A DNA stretch of 64,000 nucleotides, taken from the NCBI RefSeq assembly GCF_001949145.1, contig NW_019091355.1, positions 4,494,838-4,558,837 of the forward strand. Direction: 5' to 3'. The notes beneath the pieces were generated by a model. That model was not told the origin of the DNA. It made no database searches and saw nothing but the letters and a program-made list of their open reading frames with translations. Source of the stretch: Acanthaster planci (taxonomy: Eukaryota > Echinodermata > Asteroidea > Valvatida > Acanthasteridae). Both the position numbers and the translations under genes were made by a program. Positions within the stretch are counted from its first letter, which is position 1; each line of letters begins with the position of its first letter. Shown here piece after piece: positions 53,601 to 64,000 of the stretch.

Positions 53601-54963
53601 TCATTTGTACTCTCAACATTCAAAAATGAAGAGTTAACCTCGCTCTCAAATTCAATATGGCTGGCCCCGTGAATAAAGTCTATACAGAGTTGAGGGACCA
53701 GTGTCTCAATTGTTGGAACCAAAATGGCGGATTATGCGTCATTGCACATGGACAATTAGCACACAATAACTGTATGCTGTTCTGTACACGTGATGAACAG
53801 CCATTTTGGGTCCAATGCGTGAAGTTGGCGCCTCTCTCTCTGCCATATACAACTCTGGCCCTAGCCGAGATAGCAGCGCCCTTAAATTCCTTGCTTAGAC
53901 AAAATTAAATCTCGCTTAGTTATTATACACAGAACAGTACCGCAAAATGGTAGAAAACTTGATGGTAAAGTCCATTCGTACTCAAATGCATTCACCACTC
54001 GGCGTCCGAATTTACATCAGCTAGCTTGCGTTTCTGTTGCTAAACTTCATTTCGCCTTCAAGTTTACTGAAATGCTAATTCGCATTAAGTTGGACTCGAG
54101 AAGGTATGGTACCAAGAATGTGTTGGCGAGATACACCAAAGGGAGCTTGAAATTCAGCGTTAGACACAGCCTCCTTTAATTAAACATCTTTCAAAAGACT
54201 CGGACTCGAACACCGCATTGTTTGCACTCCAAGCTTAATGTCCACAGTGTTGGAATGTGTGTACATCAGTGTTCGTGTTGAGACAAGAAAACCTCGGAAG
54301 TAGTCAGTAGACAACAGTGAAGCCAAGGAACAAAAACAGCGTAAAATTCGCCTGCTCTCAAAAGCCACAATTAGTGATGATGTTCGATTCTGATTTTACA
54401 CTCGGTAGAGGCCGTTTTTTGCTCACAGCGTTTGGTTTGCTTCCACCGCAAGCATTAAGTTCAAATTGCTGACACATCCTCTGCTCTTTTCTGGCCGTCA
54501 CCGATCTGGTTGTTGAAAGACGGCGTGGCCTATCCCCCCGTCAGCCCAACTTTACTGGGATTACCGCTGGAATCGCTATCTCCAGCCGGCTTTCCTATCC
54601 CTGCCAATCCACCCTGAGATGCGCTAAGAGGAAGCACACTGTTCCCGCTTCTGTTCCCCCTTGTCTAGCCCGGGTTCCCCCCCCCTTCGTTTTGATCGTT
54701 CTCTCCTCGGGTCTGCACCGTGCCGGGCCCTCCCCGGCCCCAGCCTGCCCTCACCCACTTTTTTTTTTTTTGCCCACGCTTGTCTCGGCGTCTCAGTTTT
54801 AGCTGCCGAGCCCTGATCGAAGCTGGCATGTAGTTTCCGTTTGTATTTTATGAGGCTTGGGAAGGCTATGAAGGCGATGATTGTGGCTAGATATCGCGGC
54901 TTAAGCCGGTTTGAGCTGCAATCTGCAGAGAGAGATTGCGCTTAAGAATTAAGCATCTTTTAA

Positions 54964-54982
54964 AGTGTAGGTAACCTACACT
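54964..54982. repeat. Near-perfect 19-bp palindrome
   Basis: AGTGTAGGT and its exact complement ACCTACACT flank a single central A. Confidence 0.8.
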
Positions 54983-56660
54983 CAAGCACTTTATCTTAGA
55001 CTACAAAAATGGTCTGTTCCTAAAACTCTGGAAATTACTTTTTATCACAAAAAGCTAGAGACGTACGCCTGTCGCTTTTACAGTCTAGTTCCCAGAAGGT
55101 CTGATTGTACCGATATGCGATTCCTGGTAAAACCACTGTCGTCTCCCATGCCTTAATTGTGTTCATTAAAGGTAACTGGACTTTTAAACTGGATTTCAAA
55201 AAGTTATGTGTCCAAAATCACGTGCCACCATGTAACGTGTGAAGCATGGCTCCTGAATAATTTCACTGCGGTGGGTCAGTTCTGGGCGGATCGATGATCA
55301 TGCCTGTTTGGCCTACCGTGAAGCCTGAAGAGAAAATACCTCAACCCCAGGTGACACACTAGTTCACAGTGAGAGTTATTACTAAAAGCCTTTACCTCAC
55401 AGCTGCTGACATCCCGTTCAGCATAGAAGCGGTTTCAGCGAGATTCAGGAGAGTTTTCAAGCGCTCTTACTAAAGATCATCAAGGCCGGTGGCAAGGGCT
55501 TGGACACACATGCATCCACCTCCCCCCATTGTCCAACTCTTTCTACAGAACTTATCTGTGTGTGTGTGCTGAGAAGGGAAACTTGGATGTTGGTAAATGC
55601 AAGTAGTTAGAGCAATGCCATCCATCCTGAAGTGATAATTATACCTAAAATGTAAGTAAAACGTTCGCTGTTGGGCTATGCACAAATATCTTTTTTGCGT
55701 GTATGGTTCAGAAAGCACCGGAGGATACTCAACGTTTTGGAAAGTATGCTCTTCCCATCGTCAGGAGACTGCAAGGATTTCGATGTTGGAGCGACGAAAA
55801 TGGTGTCTGCAGGCCTTGAGATTTGGAGAGGATGCTAACTCAGGATCCGACCCAAGGGTGCTCAAGCATAACATGGGATGCCAGATAATCAGCGAGGGGT
55901 GGCAGTCCGAGGGAGAGCGAGGGAGAGATTTTTCTCATGGTGCCACGGCAAATCTTTTACTTACCTTGCCACCTTCACCAAGCATGGCAAGTTTCAAAGT
56001 TCATCAGGTCCAAAGTTGCCAGCTTTTATACCAAATCAGGATTTGTGTGACGTCACCCCCATTAGGACACTTCGTGGCACCTTAGCTGGATGGTTTGCAA
56101 AAGAGAGGGATGGAAGCTACCAGCAGGACTGTCAGCTTGTATTTCTGAAAGTGTTTGGCAAAACAGGGCTCTCCAGATTTCTCTATTTTGCAACAGAGTG
56201 TAGGCATCAATTGTCAAAATGGCGATGGGCTCCATTACCGTTTTGAAGGGGTAATCACCTCTGGAGAAAATTATCTTCAAAAGTCATCAGTTAAGCCCCT
56301 ATAATTGAAAAGAAAATGAAATGTGAGAAAGTGAGCTTTAACTGGGAATGTATTTTGAACACCTAAGAAACTTGTAATTTTCCTAATTTTTAAGAGCGAG
56401 TATTTATCACCGTTGTCTTGCTGGAAACCAACATTTCAGGCTGCTCGGTGAGTTCTTCCCAGTTCTACCAGGACTGTTGTCGGAACATCTCCCAGACAAG
56501 ATTTACAATTTTTCAATTCACTGCCACCTGAACGGAGTCCATTGAGTTCATGAGGTGTTTTTTCAGAGCCACTGCCAGAAAAAGTCAATGGACAGCAAAC
56601 GATAAGACGCCCGAATGCACTGTGTCCCTCGTTTTTGAAAAATTGACATCAACTGACACG

Positions 56661-56689
56661 TTCCGTCCTCTCGACATAAGAGGACGGAA
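56661..56689. repeat. Perfect 11-bp stem with 7-nt loop
   Basis: TTCCGTCCTCT, loop cgacata, AGAGGACGGAA. No U-tract or other terminator feature follows. Confidence 0.85.
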
Positions 56690-57421
56690 GCCCGGTCATT
56701 ATGCAAATGTCCTCAGTGTGCGACAGACGAAACCCAAACTGTGTCCCTGTCCTAGCGCATTACCGGACCTCTCATTTCATCATTTTCCTGCCTCCATCCT
56801 TCCCTCTCCGAAAAAAAGTCATTACACTTTGACATCCAGGACCTGTCAGAACGAAATTGTCAAGATTTATCTTAATACGATCAGCAGCAAGTTTTTAGCG
56901 TAACTGGCACGACAGCCAGGGCAGAGAAGTACGTCAACAATCCGGTGCGGCTGTCAAAGGGAGTCTGTACAAATGTAATTCATACTTATTTTCTAGACAA
57001 GAGCTTTTGGTCAAAGGTGACTCAAACTTTTGAAGGCTAGAATCACATTTCGAAGTCAATATCTCATGCATGAAAACAACCACATGTGAATTTTCAATCA
57101 AAACTGTGACCGACCATAGATGGCGTCCCTTTCTAATTTTTTTTTTTTTACCAAAACCTTGTTCTTTCAAACTTCACCAGCAACCTAAAGTCACCATAAG
57201 ATCCCTCTGCATGCTACTCATGAACAGTTGTCTCGTTCGTCCTTCAAATTCCACTTCTTTCCTTGTAAGTCTTCGAATGATTGGTTACTTCACAGGTTGA
57301 TAACAGCTGAAATCAGTGACGGTCATGGACGTCACGTGGGGAGGCATGGAGACTTGTTACTTCAATGGAGAACAAAATTCATGCATACATTTTACGTATG
57401 ACGACAATGTAAACCACGGCC

Positions 57422-57628
57422 TTAGGGCGCCTTTCCATATGTACGTTTTTAGTTGCGTTGCGTGCACGTTGCGTCCAGGTGTCTCACTTTCACGGACACA
57501 AAAATCGACTCCATTAACATAACACGCGTGTGCGTTGCGTTCGGCCGTCAAAATCGCCCCAGGAGCCATTTTGACGGATACACAACGCTTGGCGCAAGTG
57601 TTGACGTGCGTATGGAAAGGCGTCCTTA
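57422..57628. mobile_element. MITE-like element with 24-bp inverted termini
   Basis: The left end TTAGGGCGCCTTTCCATATG and the reverse complement of the right end TAAGGACGCCTTTCCATACG match over about 24 bp with four differences. The 207-bp element is rich in CG and TTGCGTTG-type words and has no coding capacity. The outer ends are TTA-like, but a target duplication could not be set with certainty. Confidence 0.65.
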
Positions 57629-57726
57629 TGTAGCTCTGTTATTTATACGCAAAATAATTATCATGGACTAATCTGGCTGCCCGAATTATATTGCTGTGGC
57701 ACAAAGCACGCATGAAGGTGGTATTA

Positions 57727-57836
57727 TACGCGCGCGTTACATGCCTTTCGACCAATAGGGTTTGCTGCTTTGCCAAATGCACGCGCGCTGAAGTTAGGAA
57801 TGCGTATACGTGAGCGTTGTGCAATCGAAGTGACGG
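57727..57836 (+). repeat. Dispersed repeat, copy 1
   Basis: ATACGCGCGCGTTACAT, ctttcgaccaatagggt, tttgccaaatgcacgcgcg and the following gctgaagttaggaatgcgtatacgt recur in order at 62077-62187. It lies about 100 bp right of the MITE-like element at 57422-57628. Confidence 0.75.
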
Positions 57837-60534
57837 CTTTTCATCGGACGAGTTTTCAGACTCGCCATAAAGCGTAGAGGGATGCCCATCTCCCCTCTGG
57901 CATTCTGATTTTTCCACGCCCACCCTCGGAATCCAGGCGATACCCTTGTTGGCGGTCTGGTCGTACTTGGTGCAATTTTCCCTCTCGATACCTTGCTCAG
58001 TTGTCACCAAATGTGCCGTAAACACGCACTTCTCTGGGCAGAATTGCTTGCACATTTAGGCAACTATGTTCGCAGGCGGACTCCACTGACTCGTCCCCTG
58101 AGAGCCTTGCTCAAACCAAAACTTCCGGGGGTTCTGTTTATGTCTTCACTGGTAAACCTGTCCATCATTTAGCGGCAAGACAAACTCATCTCTGTTTGTC
58201 TCTTTTAATTCTTTCAAGTTAAAGTCGGGATATGAAAAAAAAATAAAAATTCAACCTCACCAGCAAACCTCAAACCTCAGAGATGGGCTGACAGTCATTG
58301 GTTTTACAAAACGGAATTCCGACTGTTAGTATTGAACATGTCACAACATCATGTGCTACTTCGATGTACTTGTACATAGATCAACATGTGCAGTTGATTT
58401 TGTGTCTAAAGCCATGACAATGTGTAAGTTTTTGTCACCTGTGTACTCCCAATTTACCAACGAACCAGAACAACGCAAATATTTGACATGCCAAACTCGC
58501 ATTCGTTTTCGCTTTCTCACTTCAAACGGTAGGCCTACATGAATAGTATTTACCCCTCTTTTTCGAACCAGTCAAATCATGCCTTTCGTGCGCGTTCAAA
58601 TCCCTTCCATCGGTATACCTGTCCAGGGACAAAAGTGATCAATCCAGTGAAATGCGTTTCTTCTCCGCTAATTTATCAAGTTCTTACAACTAATATCCTC
58701 ATTCTGGGGCCAATCATCGCGTGCACCGACAAAATTACTCACTGCACGTCAGATCACACCCAACATGACTACCTAGAAGTTACAACACCAACCTCCTAAA
58801 AGTACAACTTTTACTACCGAGTAGCGAACTTGATGGCAAGGACAATGAAGAAATATTGGCTCTTGGAAAGTACTGTGACCTTGTCATTCTTCTTACCTGG
58901 CGTGCTTGTGGTTCCCCCTCACAGATTGACATTGGTCGGAAACATTAATCACCGTGGTAGACCAGATGGGGCAAGGGCTGGTAGGAGCGAGGTATCGGCG
59001 GTGACGTCACCCACGGCTCGCTGGTTGCTTGGCGTTGACATATCGCCCCACTGGGGCTGTCTGTCTGGTGGGCCTGTTGTTTTGCGACATTTTGGGGGTT
59101 CAAGGTTGTGAACGGCGTTTTGCCGCGGCTGTTTCGGCTGCGAAACTCCTCGGGCAATTTAGGCCTACACGGGTGTCTTAGTGAGAGATGGCAGCAAACA
59201 TGTGTGTTCTAAAGGTGTGAGAAAGAAAAAAAAACTGTCCCGCATCAGCCAGCGAAATGAAAATGTAACTCGAGCACATTGCTCTTTCGGTTACATCCTT
59301 AAGCAATCGGCATTAGAACGAGAAGAAGATTTTCCCGTAGAAAACAACATGAATTATTCAATTCCCGTTCGGATATGAATGAAAATCTTTTGGGCGCGGG
59401 TTTTAACTTTTTGTCTGGATTTCAATCAGAAAGAAAACACCGAAAATAAATCCAACGTGATTGGCTGTACACCCTTGGAGAACAGGCAGCGTTTGCTTAG
59501 AGCCCAAGCTTCACAAGTTTTACCGTTAAGACGAGGGCGGGAAGCCCGACTTACGGGGCTGAGGTTTGAGTCAACACGCACCTAGCTCCGCATATAATGC
59601 AGGTGCTGCTAATCGAAAACGGGAAATTGTGATGACAAATAATTCTGCTGTGTACTTTGTGGGATAACGCCGTAATCATTTCGGGCCATTGAGCATGTTT
59701 CTCTTGCCACTGCCGCGCCCCGAGTCACCTCTTAATCAGCAGGAAGCTTAGTTGTGTGAACTGAATTTATCTGGTGGACTTTTTGTATATGGCGCTTGGG
59801 CTAGACTGTGCGGACAACACTATATTTCAACCGTGAAGATGATTACATCATAGGAACAACTAGCTCCATGGCTGTTAGTTGAAAATCACCTGCCTGGTGA
59901 AAATTTGCCAAAAAGCAGGGGAAGAGGTTCAATTTCATGTTCACCATGCACGTTACTTGTTTTCCTCTTATTCAATGAGACTTGTATGCATGATCTGCAG
60001 TGAGAAAGCGATATCACCACCCGAGTTGGGCGCGTTTAACTGAACCTTTAGCGCCCTCTGTCAGAGATGGAACGAAGGAAGACAACGTATTTCGTTTTCC
60101 TTTCCATTTGGCGTTGCATTTAATTTCGCACGGCTTAATTGAAAAGATATGTGACGTATCTTATATCGCCTGTGAACAAGGACACTTTTAAGGTTGATAA
60201 CTAGGATTGGTTTACAACCCCATTCTGTATCACAAATGTTATTCATTTACATTTCCCTTACTGAAATAACGTCCCGCAATATCAACCTCTTTATTAGCTT
60301 TGGTCGTCGTATGTCTTGATTCGGCATCTCAACCAACACCCTACCCCGATTCTAAAAAAGTAACAAATAAAAAAAAATCCCAATTTGGTCACTAAATGTA
60401 AGAGCTGAGAAACCTTGGTCATGAAGCTTTGAAACATTCTAAGTTTAATAATTAAAGTAAACTGTCTTGACGTCTGTGAAACATTAGCAATTGTAGACAA
60501 CTAATTCAAAGCCCTGCCAAATTACTTCCCAATA

Positions 60535-60556
60535 ACTTGTCGGTATACCGACAAGT
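60535..60556. repeat. Perfect 22-bp palindrome
   Basis: ACTTGTCGGTA and its exact complement are directly abutted with no loop. The next bases ACCGGTATAC repeat the core word, so GGTATAC occurs twice within 30 bp. Confidence 0.9.
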
Positions 60557-62076
60557 ACCGGTATACTTGAATCACCCTTCGCCTTGAAGATGTCAAGCTT
60601 TCTTTGCGGAAGTCTGTCGTTTTTCACTTTTTTTCACTTGTTCTTTCTTGCTCTCAAATCTCAAAACTTGGATGATGCATTCCCTGACATTTTCCCTTCT
60701 TGAGGAAGGGCATGCCGTGAAATTGAAGTCCAACACACAGCGTGCAGAGGAAGTTGAAGGGTACCAGGAATGATGGATGAGTTATTACGGAAAGAACTGA
60801 CACAAGACATGAGTTACGACATGTGTTTACAGGGGGGCTGACTGCTGGGTTGCGTTAGGAGGTTGCAAGTACTTTTTGATCAAGAAGGAGTTTGTGTGGT
60901 GTGTGTGTGGTGTGTCAATGTCTCATCAACATGTGACATTTCAGAGAAAAATACAAAGGGCGTTTATGGCATACAAAATACCTTCACCCTTTCGACGTGT
61001 GACCAAAGAAAGCTGTAATACGCGAGACCGTACATGTTCGCGCTGAAATGTAAAGAGGAAACAAAATCTCAGCTGATATTCAGGACAAATTAGAGAAACT
61101 TAGCCGGTGAATACGTTGATTAATACCAATTTAGGTGTTGGAATTTATAAATCAGGTGATATAGGCCTATTCCCTCAATCAAACTGCTATGCTGTTGCCA
61201 CTCAGCCGTTTTCATGTTCTGATCCAAAGGACTCAATCTGTTCGGAACAAATCACTGACTGACGGTCTTTATCTTTTGTATTGTGCAGTTTCTCTGTCCA
61301 TCGGTTAGAGGATTGCTTTCTCCGTCAATGTGTTTGTTTTCTTTTTGGATTAATCATTTTAAATCCCTGTTCGGCTCTGTAAGGAAATGGTTGGAACTTC
61401 TTCACGAATTGTCCTTCATCTGACTAGGCTCCTTGTTAGACGCTTTCATCCAGAGACTGGACTTTCCAAATAAGTTACAAAACAGCGCAAAATGCACACA
61501 ATGTATGGCCATGGTTAATGCCGCGAAATCCCGCGGCCTTGCGTGACTCTGCTCGCTGGCCCTGCGCCTAACCCCGCCAATCCAGCCCGGCGGATGATTT
61601 AGAGCGGAGCGGCTGTCAAGCGATCGCCAGGCGCCAAGGGATCGGCAACTCACGGTGACGGAGGTGCGCGGGCAGCAGGTGAGAACGGGGGGTCCTCGCG
61701 AGCAGGACAGCGTGGGAAGATACTGTAGAAGGTAACTGGCGAGGAACATGTTCTGATCTTAAGAAGAGAAGACGCGTGTAAGAAATTAAACGATACCAGA
61801 CGATGGAGTAAAGTCTATCGAAATAAAAATATGATGGGGAAGTTATCGACTGGAAAGACAGTTATGACTTCCTGAAGTAAAGTGGCGAAAGTACTCCTCG
61901 GCTCATCAACTTGTATTATTTTTCGGACAGAATTTGCCTGTTAGCCAGAAATACGAGGCTGCAATAAATATTAATCCAAACCTTGTACTTTCAAAGCAGG
62001 TGCATCTCTTACAGTGGAATTCGACAACCAGAATTAGAAGCTATTACTGCGACGACACAACGCTCGTGGACAGGTG

Positions 62077-62187
62077 ATACGCGCGCGTTACATAACTCTT
62101 CGACCAATAGGGTGTCTTGATTTGCCAAGTGCACGCGCGTCAAGCTGAAGAATGTGCATGTTAGTGCAGTGCCACTGTAGTTACGGC
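62077..62187 (+). repeat. Dispersed repeat, copy 2
   Basis: Same orientation and motif order as 57727-57836: GATACGCGCGCGTTACAT, cttcgaccaatagggtg, tttgccaagtgcacgcgcg, then aagctgaagaatgtgcatg. Non-coding. Confidence 0.75.
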
Positions 62188-64000
62188 GTCCAATCGGATT
62201 GGTCTAAAAAAAATGATTTTTTCTGTTGTCTTTCTTAAGAGTCAACTATGTTACTACGTAATAATCACTAAAGTTGAAAATGGGCACCTTCCATTTATTT
62301 TGAACTGAAGTTTAGATCAATTGACGGCCACAGCATGTTCGTTCATTTTTTTTGAAGCTTAGTTAAGCTTTGAACGAATGAAGTGAAGGGGCGTGTTATC
62401 CAACAAACACAGCAAAGTGGACGGTCTTTTTAAAACTGTCGAGGGATAGAGTGATTATTGAAATGTTCTTTTCCGACGCTCCTTTGCAGTGGAATGTCTT
62501 TCCACGCGTCAGCTTTCTTCTCAAATGTTTCTCTGATACTTTAAAATGTTTACACCTGGAAGGCCTTTTTCGTTCCTTTGTCTGCCTGTCGTAGTATGCA
62601 ACTGGCTCAAAGTGTGGCCATTCAGCATCAACAGGATGGAGGTGGAATCAGGAATTTCAACAGGAGATCTTTGCTAGCCCACACAAAGTATTTCCAAGCA
62701 ATGCCTATAGTCTCGGTAATCGCTGCATATGATGGATGGGCAGCCGGGACACCAACATAATGCATTACCGAATCATTTACCAACTTTAAAAGTTCACCAC
62801 CAACTCGCAGAGCAACCCCGGTCCACCTTTTCCTTCGGCGCAATTTGAACTGGGATCCAAAACCTGGGGTCCAAACTGCGTCCCGCTGTTTTGAACTCGC
62901 GAGGGGCATCGATTTTCTCTGTGCCAGACTATCAGGCGTGACACTGCCCACTCCATCAAGTTCGGGGAAGGAACACGTCTGACGGGCAAGCACGGAAGAA
63001 TCTCGGAGTTGTTTATCGGCGGGCGCAAGAGCGTGTCACGCAACAAACCGACTCCGGTACGCGCTGGCTTGTCAATCTCATTTCGCCGTCGTGCTTTTTT
63101 CAATTCTCTTTCTCCCACTCAGGGTGACAATGACAGACTTGTGATGTAAGGAGCGCACCTGGCCAGCCACTTCCCTGCCCCCCTCTCATTTTGTGAGAGG
63201 CATGCGAGCGCCTTCGGACGAACTTTTATGGTGTGGATACTGAAGGCATAGGTTCGAGGGGGGTACTCCCTTGTCACATATCACGGAGGCGGTGTGCTGA
63301 ACTGTTGAGAAAACTGCTCAGTTCAGGAGAGAATTCAGACCTGGCGTGCTCGTAAAACTCCGAGCATACTTCTGGAACGGTTCTGGAAGCAAGGTGCTTG
63401 TTTACAGCTCGTGGGCCTGAGAACTAACTGGCGCTGACGTTACGCTCTGCACGTTGCAGGTAGGTCAGTCAACATTATGGTCCAGGAAGTATGCAAAATG
63501 TGACTTCGTCGGAATTTTGGATTTGGAAAGCACTTGATTACAATGGCGGCAACTGGCCACATTTGTTATGTGTATAATAGGTAGTCAGCTTTGTAATTCT
63601 CGAGTGTATCTCTCTTACGCGTCTCTGGCTGACCAGGTACCCCCAAACAATTACATAGGATGGATCACTACTTGTGGCAGGATATCAGGTGGTAGGTTGA
63701 CAACAAGGCGATCCTTTTCCATGGAAAAAAAATATTTGGCTTATTCTTCCAAATCTATTTCCTTTAATATGATGCAGTGTTAAAACCTTACAGAATCTTT
63801 CAAATTTAAACCCTAAGGTTCTATAAAATCCGTCTGAAAGGTTCTATACAGTGGGGTGACATTTTCGTCGGGTTCCCTTAAGTTTATCGCGATCTATCAC
63901 GCATACCTGGAATTCCGTTCAGCGCCAGTTGCCTCGAGGAACCATACCTCTCTGTCAAGCTGTTGCTTCAAGACGTGAGACAAACAGTGTGCTCATGTAC

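Larger units (their letters stand above)
38736..57421. other. Long gene-free region downstream of Pitx
   Basis: All longer open frames on both strands were read and none shows a recognisable domain with splice support. Contents: two dispersed repeat copies (39712-39974, 41345-41560), a GT/G-run at 43018-43041, a G run near 45655, a GA microsatellite (50664-50681), short perfect hairpins (46645, 54964, 56661), a CRE at 56048 and homeobox-type TAATTA/TTAATTA motifs near 45850 and 46850. The region may contain Pitx enhancers, but the sequence alone does not prove it. Confidence 0.5.
57837..64000. other. Gene-free right end of the window
   Basis: No recognisable gene was found. A 138-codon frame on the minus strand (57639-58055) has no identifiable domain and overlaps the dispersed repeat. 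Contents: a CRE at 59002-59009 in a GC-richer stretch (about 58920-59110), a 22-bp palindrome (60535-60556), a GTG-rich run near 60893-60916 and a dispersed repeat (62077-62187). Confidence 0.5.

Noticed and set aside
55678-56246. Two overlapping plus-strand frames of 135 and 122 codons
   Set aside because: There is no known motif, no splice sites in a sensible place, and the frames compete with each other; probably chance.
57639-58055. 138-codon minus-strand frame, partly Cys-rich at the start
   Set aside because: Its 3' half overlaps a dispersed repeat that recurs at 62077, and no family or splice partner was recognised.

Overview
The window is animal nuclear DNA: low coding density, GT-AG introns, interspersed and tandem repeats, and no prokaryotic gene organisation. 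The two recognisable genes and the frequent short motif taggccta (about ten copies by eye, e.g. near 3777, 5482, 23757, 43829, 53456, 58531, 61161) suggest an invertebrate deuterostome. I infer an ambulacrarian (hemichordate or echinoderm), but the species cannot be fixed from the sequence alone.

Gene 1 (minus strand, 4254 down to base 1, running off the left edge) is the 5' part of an SLC25A16-like mitochondrial carrier. Five coding exons join in frame to give the first 127 residues, including two carrier signatures (PLDRVK and PLDMVR). One internal exon is only 37 bp. Its introns hold a hAT-like element with an 8-bp target duplication, a large foldback repeat and a G-rich dispersed repeat.

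The spacer from 4.3 to 17.7 kb is repeat-rich: a degenerate tandem array of about 11 units of 200-240 bp (6.18-8.66 kb) bracketed by a pair of ~130-bp direct repeats, a decayed non-LTR retrotransposon 3' end (9.48-10.15 kb), and two foldback MITEs of one family in opposite orientation (11.4 and 12.2 kb).

Gene 2 (plus strand, 17.7-38.7 kb) is Pitx, the bicoid-related K50 homeobox transcription factor. Two shared 3' exons carry the homeodomain (30063-30280, continuing at 37484) and the C-terminal half with the OAR motif (37484-38026). Upstream lie three separate ATG-containing exons (17697-18087, 23263-23467, 27237-27435). Each ends one base into a codon, with G, at a GT donor, so each joins in frame to the shared exon. 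The predicted isoforms are 383, 321 and 319 residues. The second exon resembles the vertebrate PITX2a/b N-terminus and the third resembles PITX2c, in the same order as in vertebrate PITX2. The first matches nothing I recognise. This three-first-exon layout is the main result.

From 38.7 to 64 kb I find no convincing gene. It holds dispersed repeats, two MITE-like or repeat pairs, short perfect palindromes and scattered consensus motifs (including CRE palindromes), and may contain Pitx regulatory DNA. All gene calls come from reading the sequence and remembered family features; no database search was run.
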